Shown here one piece after another: positions 8,398-17,180 of a DNA stretch of 64,000 nucleotides; position 1 is the stretch's first letter, and each line of letters begins with the position of its first letter. Both the position numbers and the translations under genes were made by a program. Origin of the DNA: Labrenzia sp. OB1. Lineage in GTDB: Bacteria; Pseudomonadota; Alphaproteobacteria; Rhizobiales; Stappiaceae. The notes below the pieces were generated by a model. It was given only the letters and a program-made list of their open reading frames with translations. It searched no databases and had not been told where the DNA came from. The stretch lies in contig NZ_JSEP01000003.1 in assembly GCF_001624695.1 (NCBI RefSeq), forward strand, positions 310,001 through 374,000. The letters run 5' to 3'.

Positions 8398-9384
8398 TCA
8401 AAGCATGGAAGGCAGGACGCGGTCCGGCGGGCGGTGTCCGTCCATGAAGGTTCGGATATTGATGATCACCTTCTCGCCCATTTCAATCCGACCCTCAATT
8501 GTCGCTGATCCCATGTGCGGCAGAAGCAGGACATTTTCCATTTTCGCCAACTTGGGATTGACTGCCGGTTCATGTTCGAAGACATCCAGCCCCGCACCGG
8601 CGAGATCGCCTGATTCCAGCATCCGGATCAGGGCGTTTTCATCAATGACTTCGCCACGCGCCGTATTGACCACATAGGCGTCCTTTTTAAGGAGCTTCAG
8701 ACGCCGGGCGGACAGGAGATGGAAAGTCCCCGGCGTATGCGGGCAGTGGATCGAAACCACATCCATGCGCGCCAGCATCTGGTCGAGGCTGTCCCAGTAG
8801 GTCGCCTCCAGCTCGTCCTCGATGGTCTCGGAAAGACGGCGGCGATTGTGATAATGGATCGACATGCCGAAGGCTTTCGCCCGACGGGCGACCGCCTGGC
8901 CGATCCGGCCCATGCCGATAATGCCGAGCCGTTTCCCCCAGATCCGGTGACCGAGCATCCAGGTCGGCGACCAGCCGGCCCAGTCTCCGGCTTCCAGTGC
9001 CTTGATGCCTGTGGCAAGACGACGCGGTACGGCAAGCATCAGCGCCATGGTCATGTCGGCGGTGTCTTCGGTCAGAACTCCGGGGGTGTTGGTAACATTG
9101 ATTCCCCGGTTGTTAGCGGTCACGACATCGATGTTGTCGACACCATTGCCGAAATTGGCGATCAGCTTCAGGTTTTCCCCTGCCTGGGACAGGATCGAGG
9201 AATCGATTCGATCGGTCACCGTCGGAACCAGCACATCCGCGGTGCGGACCGCTTCCACCAGTTCCGCCTGGCTAAAAGGCCTGTCATTGTCATTCAGACG
9301 CGTCTCGAAGAGCTCCCGCATCCGTGTTTCAACGACGTCCGGAAGTTTCCGAGTGACAACGACGACAGGCTTCTTTTTTACCAT
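8398..9384 (-). CDS. D-2-hydroxyacid dehydrogenase (glyoxylate/hydroxypyruvate reductase-like)
   Basis: This is an NAD(P)-dependent D-isomer-specific 2-hydroxyacid dehydrogenase of 328 aa. The substrate loop NFGNGVDNIDV, the nucleotide-binding GMGRIGQAVARRAKAFGM, the Arg in VNTARGEVIDE, the Glu in DVFEHEP and the catalytic His in LLPHMGSAT are all present. Similarity in layout to GyaR-type glyoxylate or D-glycerate dehydrogenases suggests that role, but the substrate is not fixed by the sequence. A 248-bp divergent promoter region separates it from the SH3 protein gene. Confidence 0.88.
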   Translation of the reverse strand: MVKKKPVVVVTRKLPDVVETRMRELFETRLNDNDRPFSQAELVEAVRTADVLVPTVTDRIDSSILSQAGENLKLIANFGNGVDNIDVVTANNRGINVTNTPGVLTEDTADMTMALMLAVPRRLATGIKALEAGDWAGWSPTWMLGHRIWGKRLGIIGMGRIGQAVARRAKAFGMSIHYHNRRRLSETIEDELEATYWDSLDQMLARMDVVSIHCPHTPGTFHLLSARRLKLLKKDAYVVNTARGEVIDENALIRMLESGDLAGAGLDVFEHEPAVNPKLAKMENVLLLPHMGSATIEGRIEMGEKVIINIRTFMDGHRPPDRVLPSML

Positions 9385-9632
9385 AGCAATTTGCCTTTCG
9401 CGCTTCGTTGAGGAATTGTTAACCTCAACGGTTCCACCTTGACGCTGCGCGGAGCGCGAGCGGATAAGACCTTACCCTTTTCCTTACCAGATGGTCCGCC
9501 AGAAACAAGGGATCGGCTTCATTCACCGCGCATTGCAGACAAGCCGGAGCCGGCCCGCTGGTTTTCGCGACGAATTTTCGGTAAAGGTTTGCCACAAGTT
9601 AACAATCAATAACAATTGGACTACCGGACAAT

Positions 9633-10196
9633 ATGGCTCGTTCGATCTCAGGTGCCCGAATTTCTCTCAGGTTTGTCGCAAGGTTTGTTCTTTGCGGGAT
9701 GATCCTTTTCGCCGGACTGAGCAACACAGCCCTTCCTGTCGCGGCCCAGGGCACATCGACCGGCTCAACAGGGCTTCCCGTGCCGCGCTTCGTCAGTCTG
9801 AAATCCGATAGGGTGAATGTCCGGGTCGGGCCCTCGCGGGATCATGATATCGCCTGGACATTCGTTCAGTCGGGCCTGCCGGTTGAAATCATTCAGGAAT
9901 TTGAGAATTGGCGCCGGATTCGCGACTGGGAGGGCAAGCAGGGCTGGGTCTTTCATTCGCTTCTGTCCGGCCGTCGAACCGCGCTCGTCACTCCGTGGGA
10001 AAAGAGCGATCTCACACCGTTGCGCGCCCGGTCCCGTTCGGACGCCGACATTGTCGCCGAGCTTGAACCCTTTGTGCTGACGTCGGTGACGGAATGCGCC
10101 GGAGGCTGGTGCCGCGTCAATGGCGAGAGTTATGACGGCTGGCTGGACCAGACGAGGCTTTTCGGCGTCTATCCGAATGAGAGTATCGAGGACTGA
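9633..10196 (+). CDS. Secreted bacterial SH3-domain protein
   Basis: The 187-aa protein begins with a long basic n-region and a hydrophobic core (about 15-37) ending VAAQ, a likely Sec signal peptide. The mature part holds two SH3-like repeats: one with DRVNVRVGPSRD and WEGKQGWVF, and a second with RSRSDADIV and WCRVNGESYDGWL. Such proteins usually bind peptidoglycan or partner proteins in the periplasm; no catalytic domain is present. It is monocistronic, ending before a shared terminator that also faces fabI. Confidence 0.85.
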   Translation: MARSISGARISLRFVARFVLCGMILFAGLSNTALPVAAQGTSTGSTGLPVPRFVSLKSDRVNVRVGPSRDHDIAWTFVQSGLPVEIIQEFENWRRIRDWEGKQGWVFHSLLSGRRTALVTPWEKSDLTPLRARSRSDADIVAELEPFVLTSVTECAGGWCRVNGESYDGWLDQTRLFGVYPNESIED

Positions 10197-10230
10197 CCAG
10201 GGTTCTTCGAAAGAGATGGATGATAAGGAA

Positions 10231-10256
10231 AAAAGGCGGCCGATTGGCCGCCTTTT
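10231..10256. terminator. Bidirectional terminator between SH3 gene and fabI
   Basis: A perfect 11-bp stem (AAAAGGCGGCC at 10231-10241, GGCCGCCTTTT at 10246-10256) with loop GATT has A and T flanks on both strands, and the genes on either side converge on it. Confidence 0.88.
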
Positions 10257-10281
10257 GTATTCTGTCGAAGTCGTGGAAACT

Positions 10282-11094
10282 CTAGTCAGCCTTGACTTCC
10301 TGAACCTTGAGTTCATTCAACCGCGGCATGGACATGATGTTGTAGCCGCTGTCGACGAAATGCACTTCGCCGGTGACCCCGCCCGAAAGACCGGACAGCA
10401 GGTAAAGGCCGGTGCCACCGATTTCTTCCAGCGAAACCGTCCGGCACATTGGCGAGTTGCGTTTCTGGAAATTGAACATCAGCCGCGCGTCGGATACTCC
10501 GGAGCCGGCGAGTGTGCGTACGGGTCCGGCGGAGATCGCGTTGACGCGGATATTCTGTTCGCCGTAGTCAACCGCGAGGTAGCGGACGGAGGACTCCAGA
10601 GCTGCTTTTGCAACGCCCATGACATTGTAGTTCGGCATCACCTTGGTGGAGCCGCCATAGGTCAGGGTCACCATGGAGCCACCATTCGGCATGATGGCGG
10701 CCGCGCGTTTGGCGATTTCCGTGAAGGAAAAGCACGAAATCAGCATCGTGCGGGAGAAGTTTTCCCGGGTCGTGTCGGCGTATTTTCCGCGCAGTTCGGA
10801 CTTGTCGGAAAATGCAATGGCATGCACCAGGAAATCGATGCTGCCCCATTCTTCCTTTAGGGTGTTGAAGACACTGTCGACGGAGCCGATATCTTCCACA
10901 TCGCAGGGCAGCAGCAGCTTCGAGCCGACTGATTCCGCGAGCGGTTTTGTACGTTTCCCGAAGGCTTCGCCCTGATAGGTAAAGGCAAGCTCCGCGCCGT
11001 GCTCAGAAAGAGTCTTGGCGATGCCCCAGGCTATGGAATGGTCATTGGCAACGCCCATTATCAGGCCGCGTTTGCCCTTCATCAGTTCGGTCAT
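10282..11094 (-). CDS. fabI: Enoyl-[acyl-carrier-protein] reductase (NADH)
   Basis: FabI reduces the enoyl-ACP double bond in type II fatty acid synthesis. The ATG at 11094 (MTELMKGKRGLIMGV) gives 270 aa, the family length; an upstream in-frame extension overlaps fabB and is rejected. GVANDHSIAWGIA binds the cofactor, and YNVMGVAKAALE carries the active-site Tyr and Lys of the YX6K motif with a preceding Tyr in TLTYGGS. It starts 10 bp after the fabB stop, so fabA-fabB-fabI form an operon. Confidence 0.96.
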   Translation of the reverse strand: MTELMKGKRGLIMGVANDHSIAWGIAKTLSEHGAELAFTYQGEAFGKRTKPLAESVGSKLLLPCDVEDIGSVDSVFNTLKEEWGSIDFLVHAIAFSDKSELRGKYADTTRENFSRTMLISCFSFTEIAKRAAAIMPNGGSMVTLTYGGSTKVMPNYNVMGVAKAALESSVRYLAVDYGEQNIRVNAISAGPVRTLAGSGVSDARLMFNFQKRNSPMCRTVSLEEIGGTGLYLLSGLSGGVTGEVHFVDSGYNIMSMPRLNELKVQEVKAD

Positions 11095-11104
11095 GAAAAT
11101 ATCC

Positions 11105-12328
11105 TCAGCCGTGGTAGCGCGACAGCGCAAGGGAGGCATTGGTGCCGCCGAAGCCGAAGCTGTTGGAGAGCACGGTATCAAGCCCGGCGTCGTCGACACG
11201 GTCCATGACGATCTCGCCTTCCTTGAGCGCAGGATCGAGCTGGGTGATGTTTGCGGATGCCGTGATGAAATCGTTCTGGAGCATGAGCAGGCAGTAAATT
11301 GCCTCTTGCACGCCCGTCGCACCGAGGCTGTGCCCGGTCAGGGATTTTGTCGAAGAGACCGGGGGCTGGTTTTCGCCAAAGACCCGTCGGACGGCTTCGA
11401 TCTCGCCGATATCGCCCACCGGGGTCGATGTACCATGCGAGTTGATATAGTCCACCTTGCGGTCACCCAGGGTTTCGATGGCAAGGCGCATGCAGCGCTC
11501 GCCGCCTTCACCGCTTGGAGCGACCATGTCATATCCGTCGGAATTGGCGGCATAACCGGTTACTTCGGCGTAGATCTTGGCGCCGCGCGCCTTGGCGTGT
11601 TCCAGCTCCTCCAGAACGACGACCCCACCGCCACCGGCGATGACGAAACCGTCACGGGTCGCGTCATAGGCGCGTGCTGCCGTCTGGGGTGTGTCGTTGT
11701 ATTTGGAGGACATGGCGCCCATGGCGTCGAACAGACAGGACAGGGTCCAGTCCAGTTCCTCGCCGCCGCCGGCGAACATCACATCCTGCTTGCCGAACTG
11801 GATCTGCTCCGTCGCCGCGCCGATGCAATGGGCCGACGTGGAACAGGCCGAGGTGATGGAATAGTTGATGCCCTTGATCTTGAAAGGCGTGGCGAGGCAG
11901 GCCGAGTTGGTGGAACTCATGCCACGGGTCACCATGAACGGGCCCATGCGCTTCGGCGCGCCCTTTTCCAGAACGATCTGATGCGCCTGGAACAGGTTTT
12001 TGGTGGACGGGCCGCCCGAACCCATGATCAGGCCGGTGCGCACGTTGGAGACATCCGTCTCCTCGAGGCCGCTGTCGGCGATGGCCTGCTGCATGGCAAT
12101 GAAATTGTAGGCCGCACCGTCGCCCATGAAGCGAAGCTGGCGCTTGTCGACCAGCGAGGGGATGTCGATATCCGGTTTTCCGTGCACCTGGCTGCGGAAA
12201 CCGTGTTCCGCATAGTCGGGGGCAAAACTGATGCCGGACTTGCCTTCGCGCAGGCTCGACAGCACTTCTTCGACGTTCGATCCGATGGACGAAACGATTC
12301 CCATACCGGTGACGACAACGCGTCTCAT
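11105..12328 (-). CDS. fabB: 3-oxoacyl-ACP synthase I (beta-ketoacyl-ACP synthase I)
   Basis: FabB elongates acyl-ACP by condensation with malonyl-ACP and is needed for the unsaturated branch started by FabA. The 407-aa protein has the nucleophile Cys162 in [11 protein letters not shown] and the two catalytic His in [11 protein letters not shown] and [10 protein letters not shown]. It lies between fabA (235 bp upstream, with unusual hairpins) and fabI (10 bp downstream). Identification as FabB rather than FabF rests on fabA linkage and motif style. Confidence 0.95.
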   Translation of the reverse strand: MRRVVVTGMGIVSSIGSNVEEVLSSLREGKSGISFAPDYAEHGFRSQVHGKPDIDIPSLVDKRQLRFMGDGAAYNFIAMQQAIADSGLEETDVSNVRTGLIMGSGGPSTKNLFQAHQIVLEKGAPKRMGPFMVTRGMSSTNSACLATPFKIKGINYSITSACSTSAHCIGAATEQIQFGKQDVMFAGGGEELDWTLSCLFDAMGAMSSKYNDTPQTAARAYDATRDGFVIAGGGGVVVLEELEHAKARGAKIYAEVTGYAANSDGYDMVAPSGEGGERCMRLAIETLGDRKVDYINSHGTSTPVGDIGEIEAVRRVFGENQPPVSSTKSLTGHSLGATGVQEAIYCLLMLQNDFITASANITQLDPALKEGEIVMDRVDDAGLDTVLSNSFGFGGTNASLALSRYHG

Positions 12329-12386
12329 TGCGGTCTCCTACCTTTTTGCTCTGGATCGGCCTGCATTCGCATGATGGCACGCGAAG

Positions 12387-12537
12387 CCGGTACGCCAATC
12401 GGAATTGGTGTGCCGGGGTCACCGGCGCGATAGACTAGATCAACCCGCCTTGCCTTCATTCTTCCACTCGAAGGCGATCGGGTTGATCGGGATAATGCGC
12501 AAACCGGCGCTTCCAAGAACAAAGAAGCACCGGTTTG
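12387..12537. repeat. Three successive hairpins between fabA and fabB
   Basis: Three inverted repeats stand in a row. The first has 13-nt arms at 12387-12399 and 12404-12416 (11 of 13 complementary, loop CGGA). The second has perfect 10-bp arms GATCAACCCG/CGGGTTGATC (12438-12447 and 12479-12488), with further internal pairing between GCCTT and AAGGC. The third is CAAACCGG plus GCTTC at 12500-12513, pairing with 12524-12537. None is followed by a clear T tract on the minus strand. They may modulate readthrough from fabA or stabilise mRNA. Confidence 0.6.
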
Positions 12538-12563
12538 TAAGTAAACCTGCAAATTGAAGGCAA

Positions 12564-13070
12564 TCAGGACTTTGCCAGGCCCACGCGCAGGTCGGTCGCC
12601 TTGTAGATCAATTCGCCGTCGGCCTTCAGCCAGCCGTCAGCGGTGCCAAGCACCAGGCGGCCCTTCATGATGCGTTTGAAATCGATACCGTATTCAACCA
12701 GCTTCACGTCGGGAGTGACCATGCCCTTGAACTTGATTTCACCGGTCGAAAGCGCCATGCCCTTGCCCTCCAGACCCAGCCAGCCGAGGAAAAATCCGGT
12801 CAGCTGCCACATGGCGTCGAGACCGAGGCAGCCCGGCATGATCGGATTGCCCTGGAAATGGCAGGGAAAGAACCAGAGGTCCGGCTTGATGTCGAACTCG
12901 GCGCGGGCATATCCCTTGTCGAACTCGCCGCCGGTTTCGGAAATTTCCGTAATCCGGTCGAACATCAGCATCGGCGGCAGCGGCAGTTGCGCATTGCCCG
13001 GGCCAAACAGTTCGCCTCGGCCACAGGCAAGAAGGTCTTCGTATTCGTAGCTGGAGCGGCGCTCGGTCAT
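12564..13070 (-). CDS. fabA: 3-hydroxydecanoyl-ACP dehydratase/isomerase
   Basis: FabA dehydrates 3-hydroxydecanoyl-ACP and isomerises trans-2- to cis-3-decenoyl-ACP, the entry point of anaerobic-type unsaturated fatty acid synthesis. At 168 aa it has the hot-dog fold motif [16 protein letters not shown] with catalytic His71, and GLDAMWQ with Asp85. It is the first gene of fabA-fabB-fabI and diverges from irr, an arrangement seen in other Hyphomicrobiales. Confidence 0.97.
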   Translation of the reverse strand: MTERRSSYEYEDLLACGRGELFGPGNAQLPLPPMLMFDRITEISETGGEFDKGYARAEFDIKPDLWFFPCHFQGNPIMPGCLGLDAMWQLTGFFLGWLGLEGKGMALSTGEIKFKGMVTPDVKLVEYGIDFKRIMKGRLVLGTADGWLKADGELIYKATDLRVGLAKS

Positions 13071-13425
13071 ACAAGGTCCGTTATTTTGTTTCCTGCCCTG
13101 GGACCTCCCGAAGGCGGAACGGGTTTGTTTTTTGTCGTTTGAGGCGCCTTCCTAACACAGGGGAACCCCGACCGAAAGATGTCACTTGGCGGAACTTGCT
13201 GGCTTTTCCGGGACATATTTTAAGATTTTTGTCTCATAACAGAGCAGATGGGAATACAGGTTCGTATTTCAACGCGGTGTTTAAAACTTGCATCTCAAGT
13301 GCAAGAAATGGCAGATATAGGGTGATGTCCGACAAGTCAGCGGTTTGAACGGTCGACGCAGGCCTTGAAATTGCTGCTTACAAACGCGACCTTGAATGTG
13401 GATGTATAGAGGAATGGCGACGCAT
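13071..13425. promoter_or_regulatory. Divergent fabA / irr promoter region
   Basis: The space between the fabA start and the chosen irr start is noncoding. A 6-bp-arm inverted repeat, CTTGCA-N7-TGCAAG, lies at 13287-13305 and could be an operator. I could not identify a convincing iron-control element or sigma-70 boxes by eye. Confidence 0.4.
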
Positions 13426-13845
13426 ATGGCGACGGAAACTGCCGCGAAGAACGTGACCGACATCCTGCGGACCGCAGGTCTGCGGCCGACGCGCCAGCGT
13501 GTTTCCCTGGCTGAGCTGCTCTATTCCAAGGGCGACCGGCACATCTCCGCGGAACTTCTGCATGAGGAAGCCGTCGAGGCGAGTGTTCCCGTTTCCCTGG
13601 CCACCGTCTACAACACCCTGCACCAGTTCACCGAGGCTGGCCTCCTGCGTGAAGTCGCGATCGACGGCAACAAGACCTATTTCGACACCAATGTATCCGA
13701 ACATCACCACTTCTTCATCGAAGGCGAAAACCGGGTGATCGATATACCGGGCGAAGGTGTCGGCATTGGTCGTCTTCCCGAAGCGCCGGCAGGCATGGAA
13801 GTCGTGCGGGTCGATGTGGTCGTGCGGGTTCGCGAGAAGCAATAG
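13426..13845 (+). CDS. irr: Iron response regulator Irr (Fur family)
   Basis: Irr is the haem-responsive Fur-family regulator that represses haem and iron-using genes when iron is scarce in alphaproteobacteria. The winged helix reads LRPTRQRVSLAELLYSKGDRHIS and VSLATVYNTLHQF, and the haem-binding His cluster is SEHHHFF. No N-terminal GLRCP haem motif is present, as in many rhizobial Irr proteins. Four in-frame ATGs (13396, 13402, 13414, 13426) are possible. AGAGGA at 13408-13413 abuts the third and lies 12 bp before the fourth, so 13426 is chosen with limited certainty. It diverges from fabA. Confidence 0.9.
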   Translation: MATETAAKNVTDILRTAGLRPTRQRVSLAELLYSKGDRHISAELLHEEAVEASVPVSLATVYNTLHQFTEAGLLREVAIDGNKTYFDTNVSEHHHFFIEGENRVIDIPGEGVGIGRLPEAPAGMEVVRVDVVVRVREKQ

Positions 13846-13865
13846 TCCGGAGACGGTCTCCAGTA

Positions 13866-14414
13866 CTATCCAAGCCCGTTTTCGACGTATCTTAATTTCC
13901 AGATATAGTAATCCGACGTCTCGCCAATCTCGCTGAGATGACGCTGGCCGTCCGCCTCAAAGCCGATTTTGAGCAGCAGATTTGCGGAACGCGCGTTTTC
14001 CGGATGGGTAATGGCGCATAGGGTCCGCAGTTTCAGCTCATTCTGCGAGAAATCGAGCACCGCCTGACCGGCTTCCTGCCCGAAACCCTGGCCGCGAAAC
14101 GCCTCGTGGAGCGCAAACCCGAGGTCCGGATACTTGAGTTCTTTGCGCACGACGAGGCCGCAAACCCCGATCGGCTGACCCGTTTCCTTCAGCTCCACCA
14201 GCCAGAGCCCGACCCCGTGGGCGGCGAAGCGGGCGAGAGATTTGCCCTTGATATACTGCACCGCCTGGTCGGTCGTCCGAATGCCCGCATCCGATATGAA
14301 CCGGATGTAATCCGGCTGATTCATGAGGTTCAGATAAAACTCGGCGTCGTTGGTGGACGGCAGCCGGAAGCGCAGCCGTTCGCTCGTCGGAAAGGGCCCC
14401 AGGAGAAAGCTCAA
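13866..14414 (-). CDS. GNAT acetyltransferase (RimJ/RimL-like)
   Basis: The 182-aa product has a GNAT fold: PTSERLRFRLP, then WLVELKETGQPIGVCGL, the acetyl-CoA loop region EAFRGQGFGQEA, and ITHPENARSANLLLKIGFE. The substrate is unknown. A long upstream in-frame extension overlaps nth and is rejected. The start is taken as TTG at 14414, where TTGA overlaps the nth stop by four bases and AAGGA lies nine bases upstream, suggesting coupling to nth. Confidence in the family is high and in the start moderate. Confidence 0.8.
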   Translation of the reverse strand: MSFLLGPFPTSERLRFRLPSTNDAEFYLNLMNQPDYIRFISDAGIRTTDQAVQYIKGKSLARFAAHGVGLWLVELKETGQPIGVCGLVVRKELKYPDLGFALHEAFRGQGFGQEAGQAVLDFSQNELKLRTLCAITHPENARSANLLLKIGFEADGQRHLSEIGETSDYYIWKLRYVENGLG

Positions 14415-15220
14415 GCGGCGGTATCCTTGTCGATCTGCGCCTTCGCGCGCAGGGCGATCTCGGGAATCGCATCGAATTTTTCTTTTTCGGTGCTCTTGCA
14501 CAGATCGTAAATGACGCAGCGTCGGCATTCTGGCTTGCGGGCCTTGCAGATGTAGCGCCCATGCAGAATCAGCCAGTGATGAGCATGCAACGCGAAGTCC
14601 GGCGGAACCACTTTTTCCAGCGCTTTTTCGACATCGAGCGGCGTCTTTCCCGGCGCGATGCCGATCCGGTTGCCAAGGCGGAACAGATGCGTGTCGACGG
14701 CAATCGTCGGATGGCCGAAATAGATGTTCAGGACGACATTCGCTGTTTTGCGGCCGACGCCTGGCAGCTTTTCCAGAGCCTCGCGGTCGTCGGGCACTTC
14801 GCTGCCATGATCGCGGATAAGCTGTTGGGAAAGAAGAATGACATTCTTGGCCTTGGTCTTGTACAGACCGATCGACTTGATCTCCTCGCGCAAGAGGTCC
14901 TCGCCCAGGGCCAGCATCTTTTCCGGCGTGTCCGCGATTTCGAACAGATGCCTGGTCGCTCTGTTCACGCCGACATCGGTCGCCTGGGCGGACAGAACGA
15001 CAGCCACCAGCAGCGTGAAGGCGTTGACGTAATTCAGCTCACCTTTCGGCTCGGGATTGTCAGCGTGGAACCTCTGGAAGATCGCATATGTCGCGGCCCT
15101 GTTGTAGCGGGACCGCTTCAGCACCCTGCCGGGATTGTCGACAGAGGGTGAGCGGGACTTGATGGATTTGGCGGAACGCCTGGTTCCCTTTCCGGAGATC
15201 GTGCTCTTTGCTTGCGTCAT
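14411..15220 (-). CDS. nth: Endonuclease III (DNA glycosylase/AP lyase)
   Basis: Nth removes oxidised pyrimidines in base excision repair. The helix-hairpin-helix LPGVGRKTANVVLN holds the catalytic Lys, the catalytic Asp is in TIAVDTHLFRL, and the 4Fe-4S cluster cysteines follow C-x6-C-x2-C-x5-C near the C-terminus. The ATG at 15220 (MTQAKSTISG) is preferred because a longer frame would run into the divergent DUF2244 gene. That leaves only 22 bp between the two divergent starts. A basic N-terminal stretch of about 40 residues precedes the core. Confidence 0.95.
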   Translation of the reverse strand: MTQAKSTISGKGTRRSAKSIKSRSPSVDNPGRVLKRSRYNRAATYAIFQRFHADNPEPKGELNYVNAFTLLVAVVLSAQATDVGVNRATRHLFEIADTPEKMLALGEDLLREEIKSIGLYKTKAKNVILLSQQLIRDHGSEVPDDREALEKLPGVGRKTANVVLNIYFGHPTIAVDTHLFRLGNRIGIAPGKTPLDVEKALEKVVPPDFALHAHHWLILHGRYICKARKPECRRCVIYDLCKSTEKEKFDAIPEIALRAKAQIDKDTAA

Positions 15221-15242
15221 AATCACTCTATAATCTGAGCGC

Positions 15243-15764
15243 ATGAGCGAGAACAATCTGAAACCCGAGAAAAATGACGATTTGTCCGTGACGGACAAGC
15301 CGTTCTTTACTGCGGTGCTCACGCCCTACCGGTCCCTGGGTTCGAACGGCTTTCTGGTCCTGATGCTTTGTTTCGGGCTCATCAGTTTCGTGTCCGGCAT
15401 TCTGTTCTGGCGCATTGGTGCCTGGCCCGTATTCGGCTTTTTCGGTCTGGACGTGGCGATTCTCTGGTTCGCCTTCCAGATGAACTACCGTTCCGCCCGG
15501 ATCTTCGAGGAAGTCGCGCTCTCCCGCCACGAAATTTCCATCCGCAAGGTCGGGCCCGGCAAAAACTACCAGGAATATTGCTTCAACCCGGTCTGGGTCC
15601 GTCTCACTGTCAAACGGATCGAAGATGAAGGTGTCGTGAAAATCTGCCTAACGAGCCGCGGGGAATCCGTGGATCTCGGTAATTTCCTGAACCCGGACGA
15701 CCGGACCAGTTTCGCCGGAGCCATGGCGAACGCCCTAGCGGTGGCAAAAGCGGGCGGGGCCTGA
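15243..15764 (+). CDS. DUF2244 integral membrane protein
   Basis: The 173-aa protein has a cytoplasmic N-terminus, two adjacent transmembrane helices (about 38-56 and 61-79), and a C-terminal soluble domain with FNPVWVRL and LTSRGESVDLGNFL. This layout matches DUF2244 proteins, whose function is unknown. It diverges from nth by 22 bp and meets the MFS gene tail-to-tail with no intervening base (stops at 15762-15764 and 15765-15767). Confidence 0.85.
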   Translation: MSENNLKPEKNDDLSVTDKPFFTAVLTPYRSLGSNGFLVLMLCFGLISFVSGILFWRIGAWPVFGFFGLDVAILWFAFQMNYRSARIFEEVALSRHEISIRKVGPGKNYQEYCFNPVWVRLTVKRIEDEGVVKICLTSRGESVDLGNFLNPDDRTSFAGAMANALAVAKAGGA

Positions 15765-16952
15765 CTAACTTTCTGGCCCGGTATCCTGTGGGCGGACCTT
15801 GAGGGTTGCAAGCAACACGACCAGGGCTGCGAAGGAAGTTAATGCCGCCACGTAGAGAACGGTCTGGAAGTCGGTGGCGCTGGCAATGAAACCCATCGAA
15901 ACGCTGCCGATCATGCCTCCGAGAAACAGGCTGTTCATGTAGATCGCGGTTGCACGCCCGGGCCTGTCCGGTGCGAAACTTTGCACGAAACTGATCGCCA
16001 CGCCGGCAAACAACCCGTAGTACATGCCCTCGAGCACGGAAACCGTCAGGGCCTGCCAGAGCGCCGTGACCTGGGTGAACAGGAGCATGCTTGCGGCCGC
16101 AAGACAGGCAGCGAGCATGAGAACCTGACGGATACCGATGCGTTCCGCCAGCCGGACGGAGCCGAATATGACGAACACCTCCACAAGGCATTTGACGGAA
16201 AGCGACAGGCCGGGGGTCGCGCCGGGCAACCCGGTTTCCCTTACGAAGAACAGCGGCATGGCGGAAACGAACAGGGAGTTGGTGATCACGAAGCCCATGC
16301 AGATAAACCCGGCGATCAGAAGTCCCCAATTGACGGGATCGCCGTTGCGGTTGGTCTTTCGTTCCTTCTCCGATTTGAACCCCCTCGGCACGGCGATATG
16401 CCAGAGCGCCAGATGGATCAGACCGATCGCGAGGGCACAGATGAATGCGGTCCGGAAACCGAACTGCGCGACCAGCGCGAAGGAAACCGCCGGGCCGATC
16501 ATCCACGCCAGGGAAACGGTCATGCGCTGCCAGGAATTGATGTGGGTGATGTCCAGGTTCCGTCTTTCGGCATTCAGACGTCCGAATGTGAAAATGATGC
16601 CGGCCCCCATGTTGGCAACGCCCATCAGTGGAGCGACAGTCAGGACAAGCATGAAAAAGCTGGACGTCTGTGTCAGCAACGTCGCCGCTGCCACAAAAGC
16701 GCCGACAGACAACAAGAGCAGGGTCCTGACCGGAAAACCATGATCCAGGCGCTCTCCGGCCCAGCGATTCGCGACGAGCGTCAGAGACAGGACCAGACCA
16801 GTGTAAAATCCGATCTGCCAGGGTTCGGCACCGAGTCCTTCCACGATGAAGAAGCTCATCATCGGTATGAGCGCGGAGGTTCCGAGGCTGTTCGTGAACT
16901 GCAGCAAAAGGATCAGGATTTCCTGACGGCGCAGTTGGGCGAATGAAAACAT
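15765..16952 (-). CDS. MFS transporter, sugar-efflux (SetA)-like
   Basis: A 395-aa major facilitator with about twelve hydrophobic segments is encoded. The stretch INSWQRMTVSLAWMIGPAVS and the early QFTNSLGTSALIPMMSFFIV recall the SetA/SetB sugar-efflux group, which gives the tentative substrate class. The ATG at 16952 (MFSFAQLRRQE) is preferred to a 40-residue extension rich in Pro and charged residues; no good ribosome-binding site is seen. It is convergent with the DUF2244 gene and downstream of mutS on the same strand, with a 228-bp gap. Confidence 0.75.
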   Translation of the reverse strand: MFSFAQLRRQEILILLLQFTNSLGTSALIPMMSFFIVEGLGAEPWQIGFYTGLVLSLTLVANRWAGERLDHGFPVRTLLLLSVGAFVAAATLLTQTSSFFMLVLTVAPLMGVANMGAGIIFTFGRLNAERRNLDITHINSWQRMTVSLAWMIGPAVSFALVAQFGFRTAFICALAIGLIHLALWHIAVPRGFKSEKERKTNRNGDPVNWGLLIAGFICMGFVITNSLFVSAMPLFFVRETGLPGATPGLSLSVKCLVEVFVIFGSVRLAERIGIRQVLMLAACLAAASMLLFTQVTALWQALTVSVLEGMYYGLFAGVAISFVQSFAPDRPGRATAIYMNSLFLGGMIGSVSMGFIASATDFQTVLYVAALTSFAALVVLLATLKVRPQDTGPES

Positions 16953-17180
16953 GAAGAAATGAGCCAGATGAACAGGGAGCAGGCCGAATACATCCGGCCT
17001 TGGGTGGGGATCGGGTCTTGTCGAAGGGCAGGGCAAAGAGCCGTTCGCGGAAGCAAACGGATGGAAGCGCAAACCGGAAACGAAGTTCGGGAACAGTCTG
17101 CAGGGAATACTGCCAGTTGAATGAAATTGCCGTCAAGAGGCAACAGTGGCGGCGTTATTCACACCGCGAGAGCTCATCGC

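Noticed and set aside
11095-11322. 76-residue N-terminal extension of FabI
   Set aside because: It overlaps fabB and has no FabI similarity; ATG at 11094 gives the normal length and N-terminus.
11015-12433. Long plus-strand ORF (472 codons) across fabI/fabB
   Set aside because: It is antisense to the clearly identified fabB and the start of fabI; its sequence is low-complexity Gly/Arg/His typical of a GC-rich shadow frame.
13849-13861. GGAGACGGTCTCC palindrome after irr as a terminator
   Set aside because: The arms leave a one-base loop and no T tract follows.
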